From: Pseudomonas sp. CFBP 13711
GTDB lineage: Bacteria; Pseudomonadota; Gammaproteobacteria; Pseudomonadales; Pseudomonadaceae
Direction: 5' to 3'
Length of the DNA: 64,000 bases
Assembly (NCBI RefSeq): GCF_014842265.1
Contig: NZ_JACYVI010000010.1
Coordinates: 62,001-126,000, forward strand
The first letter of the stretch is position 1, and every line of letters starts with the position of its first letter. The notes under the pieces were generated by a model. It was not told the DNA's origin. It saw nothing but the letters and a program-made list of their open reading frames with translations, and made no database searches. Positions 35,233-42,793 of this stretch are shown one piece after another. The translations under genes were made by a program, and so were the position numbers.

Positions 35233-36519
35233 ATGGCACAGCGACCGCACACCCTTGCCGAAGACGTGCTGCACCATTTTCTCGGTATTTCCCGCGCCCT
35301 CGCCGGCCAGCTGGATTTCCAGTCGATGATCGACGCCGTCTCCCGGGAAATCAGCCCGATCCTGCCCCACGACCACCTCGACGTCTGCCTGTTTATCCTG
35401 GACGGCCGCGAGCACATCACCTATGAAAGCGGCGTGCACACGCTGTGGGGCGATGTCGCTCAACCGATGCCGGTACACACCAGCCCCATTCGAGCGGTGC
35501 TGTTGGGGGAGCAGGCGTTTCTGCTGACCCACGACGCCATGAACGACGCACGTTTCGCCTTTCCCGGCGCCGCCAACCACCCTATTTTCGACGCCCGCCT
35601 GCGCAGTCGCCTGCACGTGCCCTTGCGCGCCCGGGGTGAAATCATCGGTGCGCTGAGCTGCTCGAAACACACCGAGCATTTCTACACCCTGGATGACGTG
35701 CGCCACACCCAGCACGTCGCCGATCTGCTGGCCTCGTACGTGTACGCCCTGCGCCAGACCGAACAGGCCAAACAACTGGCCATCGCCGAAGCCCAGGTGC
35801 GTGCCCGAGAAGAAGGCCTGCGCCAGGGCGCGCTGCGCCTGACCGAGGAACTGGAGCGTGAACGGCAACGGGTCGGCATGGACTTGCACGACCAGACCCT
35901 CGCCGACATGACCCGCCTGCACCGGCGCATCGCCCGCCTGCAAACCTTGCCCAGCGTGCCGGGCGAGGACTTGCGCGGCATCGCCTGCTCGCTCAAGGAC
36001 AGCATGCAGGAGTTGCGGCAGCTCATTGATGCAGTGAAGCCGACGGTGCTGCAGTTGTTCGGCTTCGAAGAAGGCGTTGAAGACCTGTTGCGGCGCAGCG
36101 TCCGAGACAGCGGCCTGAGCATCGAAACGCGTCTGCAGGACAGCACCGACGGCATGGGCGATCGCTTGCCGGAGTCGGTGAAAGTCGCGGTGTTCCGCAT
36201 CATTCAGGAAGCGGTGAACAACGCGATCAAGCACGCCATGCCGGACAGCATTGTCATCCACATCAGCCACACAGGCGCCCTATTGCAGCTGACCATCGAC
36301 GATGACGGCATTGGGCTGGACGTCGGCCACCGGTTCAACAGCGGCGGCATTCAGAACATGCAGGTGCGCGCGCAACTGATGACGGCGCAGTTGTTTGTCG
36401 AACGCGGGCCCTATGAGCGCGGCACCCGGGTCCGGGTGTGCCTGCCGCTGGCGGATCTGCCGCTTATCGTTGAGCCTGCGCCGTCCGTTGAAACGGAGGT
36501 GCCATGCAAATCCTGTTGA
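35233..36519 (+). CDS. Soluble GAF sensor histidine kinase (NarX-type core)
   Basis: 428 residues with no membrane segment. GAF domain at about 25-180 (DHLDVCLFILDGREHITYESG, later LRSRLHVPLRARGEIIGALSC). A coiled coil leads to a HisKA_3-type dimerisation helix with phospho-acceptor His219 (GMDLHDQTLADMTRLHRR). HATPase: FRIIQEAVNNAIKHA, then LTIDDDGIGLDVG and GIQNMQVRAQLMTAQL. Being cytosolic, it must sense an internal metabolite or redox cue, or the transporter itself. The ATG at 35233 is used; an open frame extends upstream but has no plausible ribosome site. Overlaps the regulator gene by 16 bases. Divergent from the sugar-binding-protein gene, which it probably controls (inference). Confidence 0.85.
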   Translation: MAQRPHTLAEDVLHHFLGISRALAGQLDFQSMIDAVSREISPILPHDHLDVCLFILDGREHITYESGVHTLWGDVAQPMPVHTSPIRAVLLGEQAFLLTHDAMNDARFAFPGAANHPIFDARLRSRLHVPLRARGEIIGALSCSKHTEHFYTLDDVRHTQHVADLLASYVYALRQTEQAKQLAIAEAQVRAREEGLRQGALRLTEELERERQRVGMDLHDQTLADMTRLHRRIARLQTLPSVPGEDLRGIACSLKDSMQELRQLIDAVKPTVLQLFGFEEGVEDLLRRSVRDSGLSIETRLQDSTDGMGDRLPESVKVAVFRIIQEAVNNAIKHAMPDSIVIHISHTGALLQLTIDDDGIGLDVGHRFNSGGIQNMQVRAQLMTAQLFVERGPYERGTRVRVCLPLADLPLIVEPAPSVETEVPCKSC

Positions 36520-37250
36520 TCGAAGACGACCCGGTGCACCGGGCGTTCCTGCGCGAAGTCATCGAAGTGGCCCTGCCGGAATGCACGCGTTTACTGGAGG
36601 CCGAAGACGGCCAGATCGGCGAGCGGTTGTTCAGCGAGAGCCCGGTAGATGCCGTGGTGATGGACCTGCAGATGCCGTGCCGCACCGGCGTCGAAGCGGC
36701 CAAGACGATCTGGCGGCAGCAGCCGGACACATCGATTCTGTTCTGGTCGAATTACTCGGACGAGGCCTACGTAAGGGGCATCGCGCGGATCGTGCCCCAG
36801 GGGGCGGCATACGGTTACATCCTCAAGACCGCCTCGGAAGAGCGCTTGCGACTGGCCTTGCGGGGGCTGTTCATCGAGCAGCAGTGCGTGATCGACCGCG
36901 AGATTCGCGGCGTGCAGCTCAAGGCCCACGATCAGTTGTCCGGGCTGAGTGATGGCGAATACGAAGTGCTGCAGGACATCGCCCTGGGCCTCACCGACCG
37001 CACCATCGCCACCCGCCGCAACCTGTCGCTGCGCAGCGTGCAGAACCGGCTGCAGCAGCTGTACGAAAAGCTCGGCGTCTACCAGCCCGATGCGGCCGGC
37101 GAACGCAGCACCGCCTTCAACCTCCGCGCCCGCGCCGTCAACGTCGCCCTGCTCCGCCGCCTGCTCAACCGCACGGCGCTGGAACAGGCTGAGGCTGAAC
37201 TCCAGCTGTGGCTGAAAAACCCCGCGCGGCATCGGTTTGGAGGGGGCTGA
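36504..37250 (+). CDS. LuxR/NarL-type response regulator
   Basis: 248 residues. Receiver domain with acidic pocket (IEDDP) and phospho-acceptor Asp54 (VVMDLQMP), conserved Lys in GYILKTASEE. The C-terminal LuxR-type helix-turn-helix is at about 150-205: GLSDGEYEVLQDIALGLTDRTIATRRNLSLRSVQNRLQQLYEKLGV, a recognisable though divergent HTH. An extra 40-residue helical tail follows the HTH. Overlaps the kinase gene by 16 bases, so the two are coupled. Likely activates the divergent sugar importer genes. Confidence 0.88.
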   Translation: MQILLIEDDPVHRAFLREVIEVALPECTRLLEAEDGQIGERLFSESPVDAVVMDLQMPCRTGVEAAKTIWRQQPDTSILFWSNYSDEAYVRGIARIVPQGAAYGYILKTASEERLRLALRGLFIEQQCVIDREIRGVQLKAHDQLSGLSDGEYEVLQDIALGLTDRTIATRRNLSLRSVQNRLQQLYEKLGVYQPDAAGERSTAFNLRARAVNVALLRRLLNRTALEQAEAELQLWLKNPARHRFGGG

Positions 37251-37254
37251 GGGG

Positions 37255-37550
37255 AGATCAAGAGCGTCTGCCTGGGGGCAGACTGTTTCACCTTCGGCGA
37301 GTTACTTGATAAAGCCCCAAGTAACCAAGGGCTTGTGCTCCTGGTTGGGCCCCTCCTGCGTCGGGGTTCCTTCACTCCGGTCCCGCTCCGTGGGCCCGCG
37401 CCGAACGGACATCCCTGTCCTGACGGCGCTCTCGCCGCATCCATGCGGCTCGGCCCACTCCGCGAGACCTGCGTTCAGCCTGCACCAAAGTCGCGTTTTG
37501 CGGTGACTGGGCCTTTTGCATATCAAGATCAAGATCAAAATCAGATCAAC
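37255..37550 (+). repeat. Long structured repeat arm D
   Basis: AGATCAAGAGCGTCTGCC start, GTCTGCC/GGCAGAC stem, GAGTTACTT / AAGTAACC, GGACAT-CC-CTGTCC (one base of the stem lost), GCCGCAT-CC-ATGCGGC as in arm B. Ends in AAGATC repeats. Confidence 0.8.
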
Positions 37551-37797
37551 AGCTTCCCGGCTGAAGCCGGTCCTACAGTCGGAGGCGATTCCACAGGTGT
37601 ACGCGGTGCTTTGTAGGACTGGCTTTAGCCGGGAAGAGGCCAGCTCAGGCGCCGACATTTTTGCTGACAGTCCCCCTCCTTGTGGGAGCGAGCTTGCTCG
37701 CGAATGCTGTATCACAAACACCAGATATCTGTCGGATGTACCGCCCTCTTCGTGAGCAAGCTCACTCCCACAAGTCCTTAGCGTCTGCTCTGTCCTC

Positions 37798-38112
37798 GAT
37801 CTGCTTTTGATCTGCTCTAGATCTGCTCTTGATCTGCTTTTGATCTTCCTACGCCAAAAGCCCAAACGACACCAATCGCGAATTGGGTGCAGGCTGAACG
37901 CAGGTCTCGCGCAGTGGGCCGAGCGGCATGGATGCCGCGAGAGCCGCCCCCCGCCATGGATGGCGGATGGCGGCGGGCCCACGGAGCGGGACCGGAGTGA
38001 AGGAACCCGACGAAGTCGGGCCCAACCAGGAGCAAGCACCCTTGGTTACTTGGGGTGCTTTTCCAAGTAACTCGCCGAAGGCGAAATGTCTGCCGTTAGG
38101 CAGACGCTCTTC
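37798..38112 (-). repeat. Long structured repeat arm E (inverted)
   Basis: Reverse-oriented arm. In the A orientation it has GCGGCAT-CC-ATGCCGC as in arm A and CCCGACTTCGTCGGG as in A, but the CCGCCAT-CC-ATGGCGG module of arm C. Its outer end carries four ATCTGCT-type units (37798-37840). Confidence 0.8.
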
Positions 38113-38231
38113 CCGGCTGAAGCCGGTCCCACTAAATGCAGGTGGGGAACGCGGGATCCCCCTGGCTTGTCGATTAAAGCAAGACCGCGACGCGTCGCTT
38201 AATCGAACGATGTCACCCAGGAGCATTGCCC

Positions 38232-39296
38232 ATGTGCAGGAACCACACCCGTAACCCCATCCTCTGCCTCATCCCCCCGTACCTGCTCGACCAGATCGCC
38301 CGCAACGGCAACAAAGCCCAGCGCGAAGCGGCCCTGCGCACGCGCGCCAAAGACAACACCTTCCGCTCCCTGCGCCTCAGCGCACAACCCGACCGGCGCC
38401 TCGTTCACCTGGCCGCCGTAGCCCCCACCGGCAAACGACGCTCCATCTACACCGCCGACGGCGGCGAAACCCTGCCCGGCACCCTCGTCCGCGGCGAAGG
38501 CCAGCCCGTCAGCGGCGACATCGCCGTCGACGAAGCCTACGACGGCCTCGGCGCCACCTTCGACTTCTTCTTCGACGTCTTCGACCGCAACTCCATCGAC
38601 GACGCCGGCATGGCCCTCGACGCCACCGTGCACTTCGGCAAGGGCTACAACAACGCCTTCTGGAACTCCGCGCAGATGGTCTTCGGCGACGGCGACCAGT
38701 CACTGTTCAACCGCTTCACCATCGCCCTCGACGTGATCGGCCACGAACTGGCCCACGGCGTCACCGAAGACGAAGCCGGGCTCGTCTACTTCAACCAGGC
38801 CGGCGCGCTGAACGAATCGATGTCCGACGTGTTCGGCTCGCTGATCAAGCAGTACGCCCTGAAACAAACCGCCGAGCAGGCCAGCTGGCTGATCGGTGAA
38901 GGCCTGTTCACCGACAAGATCACCGGCAGCGCCCTGCGCTCGATGAAAGCCCCCGGCACTGCGTTCGATGACAAGGTGCTGGGCAAGGACCCGCAACCGG
39001 GTCACATGGACGACTTCGTCCACACCTACGACGACAACGGCGGCGTGCACATCAACTCGGGCATCCCCAACCATGCGTTTTATCAAGTGGCGACGCGCAT
39101 TGGCGGCCATGCCTGGGAAAAGGCCGGGCGCATCTGGTACGACGCGTTGCGCGATTCACGTTTGCGACCCAATGCCGGCTTCGTGCGCTTTGCGCGGATC
39201 ACCCACGATGTGGCCGGCCGGCTGTACGGTGTAGGCGAAGAAGCCCAAATCGCGGTAAAAGAAGGTTGGGCGGCCGTGGGCATCAATGCGCAATGA
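38232..39296 (+). CDS. Protealysin-like M4 metallopeptidase
   Basis: 354 residues, thermolysin family (M4) but without signal peptide. It begins with a short propeptide bearing the CLIPPYLLDQI motif of protealysin-like precursors. Zinc site: H171-E-L-A-H175 (GHELAHGVTE) and Glu195 in NESMSDVFG; the spacing of 24 residues between the first His and Glu equals that of thermolysin. The catalytic-site segment GGVHINSGIPNHAFY is also present. Such proteases act inside the cell or leave by an unknown route, and have been linked to invasion and toxin processing in other genera. Start ATG has AGGAG nine bases upstream. Followed 38 bases later by its probable inhibitor. Confidence 0.92.
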   Translation: MCRNHTRNPILCLIPPYLLDQIARNGNKAQREAALRTRAKDNTFRSLRLSAQPDRRLVHLAAVAPTGKRRSIYTADGGETLPGTLVRGEGQPVSGDIAVDEAYDGLGATFDFFFDVFDRNSIDDAGMALDATVHFGKGYNNAFWNSAQMVFGDGDQSLFNRFTIALDVIGHELAHGVTEDEAGLVYFNQAGALNESMSDVFGSLIKQYALKQTAEQASWLIGEGLFTDKITGSALRSMKAPGTAFDDKVLGKDPQPGHMDDFVHTYDDNGGVHINSGIPNHAFYQVATRIGGHAWEKAGRIWYDALRDSRLRPNAGFVRFARITHDVAGRLYGVGEEAQIAVKEGWAAVGINAQ

Positions 39297-39334
39297 TCCG
39301 CCATGGCCATCTGGCAAAAGAAGGAGCCACCCAC

Positions 39335-39640
39335 ATGCGTATCTCATTCAGCGAAAGCGGCGGGGTCGCCTATTTTCCGGGCTTGAACAAGCCCAATACC
39401 ATTGAAGTGGACGCCCTGCCGGAGGGCGACCAGAAGGAGTTGCGACAACTGGTCGACGCGTCCAAATTCTTCGCATTGCCGGAAGGTCGACACCCCGCCC
39501 GTGCGCTGCGCGGGATGCAGCATTACACGCTGACCATCAGCGAAGGCGACCGGGAGCGCACAGTCTGCGTTCCCGCTCCGGTGGAATCCGGTCCGTTGCA
39601 GGGCCTGATGCAGTGTGTCCGGCGCCACGTGTCCGGCTAG
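39335..39640 (+). CDS. Emfourin-type protealysin inhibitor
   Basis: 101 residues. Small proteins encoded just after protealysin-like genes (emfourin) bind and block the protease; this one has the right size, place and general sequence: MRISFSESGGVAYFPGLN at the start and HYTLTISEGDRERTVCVPAPV in the middle. No signal peptide, which suits an intracellular partner. ATG 39335 has GGAG eight bases upstream. The assignment rests on family memory and gene order. Confidence 0.82.
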   Translation: MRISFSESGGVAYFPGLNKPNTIEVDALPEGDQKELRQLVDASKFFALPEGRHPARALRGMQHYTLTISEGDRERTVCVPAPVESGPLQGLMQCVRRHVSG

Positions 39641-39787
39641 CCCCATGACCGCGCGCCGGGCAAACCGCTATGCTCGGCGCCATTACTCCCTGCTCTTCAG
39701 GAATCCTGTGCCCAACCTTCTCTCATCTGTCCTCCGTCGATTTACGCCAACAGCCCGCAGTGCCGACGCGTCACGCGGTGCCCATCG

Positions 39788-41326
39788 ATGATGCCTGTCC
39801 GCCGCCTGTGCCTGGTCCTCGGCGATCAGCTGTCCTTCGACCTGGCCTGCCTCGCCGAACTCGACGCCGAGCGCGACGCCGTGCTGATGGTCGAGGTCAT
39901 GGAAGAAGCCACCCACGTCGCCCATCACCCGCAAAAGATCGCCCTGATCTTCAGCGCCATGCGCCATTTCGCCCAGGCGCTGCAGGAGCGCGGCATCATC
40001 GTTCAGTACGTGACGCTGGACGACCCGCTGAACACCGGCTCGGTGCCGACTGAATTGCAGCTCTGGCATGCGTCCTTGCAGGCCGAAGAAGTCCACGCCA
40101 CCGAATGCGGCGACTGGCGTCTGGAGCAGTCCATAAGGGAATGCGGCCTGCCGCTGGTCTGGCACAGCGACACGCGCTTTCTGTGCTCCCGCGAAGAGTT
40201 TGCCAAATGGGCCAGCGGCAAGATCCAGCTGCGCATGGAATTCTTCTACCGCGAGATGCGCCGCAAGCAGCGCCTGCTGCTCAACAGCGACGGCACGCCC
40301 GTAGGCGGTGCCTGGAACTTCGACGCGGAAAACCGCAAGGCGCTGCCGAAGCGGGTCTCGGCGCCCTACCCCGCGCGCTTCGCACCGGACGCCATCACCC
40401 GTGACGAGCTGGAGCTGGTGCGTGAGCGATTCGCCAGTCACTACGGCTCGCTGGACAATTTTGACTACCCGGTGACCCACGCCGACGCCCAGGCGCTGTG
40501 GCAGTACTTTCTCGATTACGGGCTGGCGGCCTTCGGTGACTACCAGGACGCCATGGCCATGGACGAGCCCTTCCTCTTCCATGCGCGCATCAGTGCGGCG
40601 CTGAACATCGGCCTGCTGGATCTGCGCCAGCTGTGCAGCGACGTCGAGTCGGCCTACTGGTCGGGAGGTGTCGCGTTGAATGCGGCGGAGGGCTTCATCC
40701 GCCAACTGATCGGCTGGCGGGAATACGTGCGCGGCGTTTACTGGCTGAAGATGCCGGATTACGCCGACGGCAACTCATTCGGCAATACCCGGGCGCTGCC
40801 GGAGTTCTACTGGACCGGGCAGACCAAGATGAACTGCATGAGCCAGGCCATCGGCCAGAGCCTTGAACACGCCTACGCTCATCACATTCAGCGGCTGATG
40901 GTCACCGGCAACTTCGCCCTGCTGGCCGGCATCGCGCCCAAAGAGATCTGCGAGTGGTACCTGGCGATTTACATGGACGCCTTCGACTGGGTCGAGCTGC
41001 CCAACACCCTCGGCATGGTCATGCACGCCGACGGCAGTTATCTGGGTTCCAAGCCCTATTGCGCCAGCGGCCAGTACATCAAGCGGATGTCCGATTACTG
41101 CGGCAGCTGCGCGTACAAGGTCAAGGAAAGCACGACGGAGGACGCCTGCCCGTTCAACTCGCTGTACTGGCATTTCGTGATGCGCCACAGCAACCTGCTG
41201 CGCGCCAATCAACGGATGGGCATGGTTTACAAGAACCTCGACCGGATGACCGAAGCGAAACAGGACGCGCTGTGGCAAAGGGGCGAGTCCCTGCTGGGCA
41301 AACTCGACGCCGGAGAGGCGATTTGA
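39788..41326 (+). CDS. FeS-cluster photolyase/cryptochrome family protein (PhrB-like)
   Basis: 512 residues, the bacterial (6-4) photolyase / FeS-BCP class: light-driven repair of (6-4) photoproducts with FAD, a lumazine-type antenna and a 4Fe-4S cluster. Rossmann-like antenna domain begins LCLVLGDQLSFDLACLAEL. EFFYREMRRKQRLLL and GGAWNFDAENRKALP are typical of the class. The FAD-binding helical domain has FIRQLIGWREYVRGVYW and HHIQRLMVTGNFALLAG. Candidate cluster cysteines: EICEWY, then YCGSC and ACPFN near the C-terminus, four in all. A DUF2256 gene overlaps the end. The ATG pair at 39788 has only a weak ribosome site. Confidence 0.9.
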   Translation: MMPVRRLCLVLGDQLSFDLACLAELDAERDAVLMVEVMEEATHVAHHPQKIALIFSAMRHFAQALQERGIIVQYVTLDDPLNTGSVPTELQLWHASLQAEEVHATECGDWRLEQSIRECGLPLVWHSDTRFLCSREEFAKWASGKIQLRMEFFYREMRRKQRLLLNSDGTPVGGAWNFDAENRKALPKRVSAPYPARFAPDAITRDELELVRERFASHYGSLDNFDYPVTHADAQALWQYFLDYGLAAFGDYQDAMAMDEPFLFHARISAALNIGLLDLRQLCSDVESAYWSGGVALNAAEGFIRQLIGWREYVRGVYWLKMPDYADGNSFGNTRALPEFYWTGQTKMNCMSQAIGQSLEHAYAHHIQRLMVTGNFALLAGIAPKEICEWYLAIYMDAFDWVELPNTLGMVMHADGSYLGSKPYCASGQYIKRMSDYCGSCAYKVKESTTEDACPFNSLYWHFVMRHSNLLRANQRMGMVYKNLDRMTEAKQDALWQRGESLLGKLDAGEAI

Positions 41327-41463
41327 AGAAGAGCGAGCTGCCGGTAAAGACCTGCGTGGTGTGCGGGCTGCCGTTCACCTGGCGGAAGAAATGGGCGCGC
41401 TGCTGGGATGAGGTGCGTTACTGCTCGGAGCGTTGCCGACGGGGCAAGCGCTCCGGGTCGTGA
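41323..41463 (+). CDS. DUF2256 mini-protein
   Basis: 46 residues from a TTG start that overlaps the photolyase stop by four bases, with GGAGAGG just upstream. It has CVVCGLPFTWRKKWARCW and YCSERCRRGK, four cysteines in two CxxC-like pairs, so zinc binding is likely. DUF2256 genes commonly sit beside photolyases; the function is unknown. Too short for many gene callers and hidden in an overlapping frame. Confidence 0.85.
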   Translation: MKKSELPVKTCVVCGLPFTWRKKWARCWDEVRYCSERCRRGKRSGS

Positions 41464-41511
41464 AAGGGTTCAATCGGCGTCAGCGGGCCAATACGGGGGG
41501 GCAGCGCCTGA

Positions 41512-41733
41512 TCAGTGGACCTGTGCGCGACTGGCTCTGCCGATCAGCCTGATCAACAACTGCTGCTTGGGGCCTGCGGTTGTCTCGCGGGCCACCTTGA
41601 TCAAGTATTCCTGCGGGATCAGCCCGCCCGCCTCGGCCAGGGCTTCGTAAATGGCAAACAGCCGCGAATCAATCGTCGTCTCCTCCGCGCATTCGATCAG
41701 ATAGGCAATTCCCGGATTGGCTTGTTCGTTCAC
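41512..41733 (-). CDS. Small conserved-looking hypothetical protein
   Basis: 73 residues, not recognised. A GTG start at 41733 with a very good GGAGG seven bases upstream supports it as real. Sequence is acidic at the front (NPGIAYLIECAEETTID) and basic toward the end (LLIRLIGRASRAQVH), mostly helical by eye, with one cysteine and no signal peptide. It lies alone between the photolyase pair and the TetR gene. Confidence 0.65.
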   Translation of the reverse strand: MNEQANPGIAYLIECAEETTIDSRLFAIYEALAEAGGLIPQEYLIKVARETTAGPKQQLLIRLIGRASRAQVH

Positions 41734-42023
41734 AGTGGATCCTCCTTGTATGTCAGTTACTTCAAAGGAGAGGCACGCGCGGCGGGAGTTCCCACTTTCT
41801 GGACAGGGCTCACCCGAACGGTGGCACCCGCCTGCCGGCAGTCCTAAATATCAGTTTTCGCTTGCCAAAACCTGGTTGCCCCCTTAAACAGAGCGTGCCG
41901 TTTCAGCACCCGCGACGACTTGCCGCGCCCGTTCTGCCCGTTGCGCCCTCGCAACCCGGCGTCGGGACAGGCCTGCCGAAACGCCCAGACACCTGCAAAT
42001 CATGGAGACGCCAGGTAAACCCG

Positions 42024-42650
42024 ATGACAGGAAATACGTCAGACACACTCCCCCGCACCCGTCGCGCCCCCAAGGGTGAGAAACGCCGCGAAGAGCTGCT
42101 CGACGCCGCGCTGCAATTGTTTTCGCTGGAGGGCTACACCGGCGCCTCCATTGCCCGCATCGCCGACATTGTCGGCATCTCGGTAGCGGGCGTGCTGCAT
42201 CACTTCCCGAACAAGGTCGCCCTGCTGATGGGCGTGCTCGCCCGTCGCGACGAGGTCAACCACAAAGTGATCAGCAGCCTGCACAGCGAGCCGACGCTGC
42301 AGGGCTTCGTCAGCGGCCTGCGGCAGATCAATCGTTCCAACGCAACGGCGCCCGGCGTGATCCGCGCGTTCAGCATGCTGAACGCCGAAAGCCTGGTGGA
42401 CAGCCATCCGGGGTGGGAATGGTTTCAGTCCCGCTACGTGACGATTCACGGACGCATGCGCGCACGGCTCGACCATCTGGTGGCCACCGGCGAAGTGCGT
42501 GGGGATGTGGATCTGGACGCGATCGTTCACCAGATACTGGCGATGATGGACGGGCTGCAGCTGCAATGGCTGCGCTTCCCCGAGACGGTGGATCTGGTGC
42601 AGCGTTTCGACAGTTACATGGCACAGGTCGAGCGCGATATCCGCGCATAA
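42024..42650 (+). CDS. TetR/AcrR-family transcriptional regulator
   Basis: 208 residues. N-terminal helix-turn-helix at about 20-65: REELLDAALQLFSLEGYTGASIARIADIVGISVAGVLHHFPNKVALL, the canonical TetR pattern. The C-terminal ligand domain is all helical, with LDAIVHQILAMMDGLQLQWLRFPE near the end. It faces the beta-glucosidase gene convergently and has no divergent partner, so the target is not obvious. ATG 42024 is chosen after AGGTAAACCCG; an in-frame upstream extension lacks support. Confidence 0.88.
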   Translation: MTGNTSDTLPRTRRAPKGEKRREELLDAALQLFSLEGYTGASIARIADIVGISVAGVLHHFPNKVALLMGVLARRDEVNHKVISSLHSEPTLQGFVSGLRQINRSNATAPGVIRAFSMLNAESLVDSHPGWEWFQSRYVTIHGRMRARLDHLVATGEVRGDVDLDAIVHQILAMMDGLQLQWLRFPETVDLVQRFDSYMAQVERDIRA

Positions 42651-42652
42651 AA

Positions 42653-42687
42653 AATGAGGCGATCCGGGCTGGCCGGATCGCCTCATT
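42653..42687. terminator. Bidirectional terminator hairpin
   Basis: AATGAGGCGATCCGG / CCGGATCGCCTCATT, a perfect 15-bp stem with loop GCTGG, with A-run before and T-rich end after. It serves the convergent TetR and beta-glucosidase genes. Confidence 0.85.
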
Positions 42688-42793
42688 CTCTGTTTCTCAA
42701 GCTCAGGTTGTCACTCGGGTTCAGGCCTCAGCCAGCGCCGGGATCAAGTCCCCGGCGCCGACCTGTTGCTCAGCCCTTTCCCGTTGCGATCAA

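Larger units (their letters stand above)
37255..38112. repeat. Composite inverted repeat, copy 2 (about 858 bp)
   Basis: Reverse complement of the composite at 2861-3714: arm D (37255-37550, matching B), a CCGGCT REP doublet (about 37552-37642), a GAGCGAGC REP doublet (about 37681-37772) and arm E (37798-38112, matching A). The linkers also match: AGGCCAGCTCAGGCGCC corresponds to GGCGCCTGAGCTGGCCT in copy 1, and the CAAACACCAGATAT segment to its inverse there. Open frames inside it are not genes. Confidence 0.85.
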
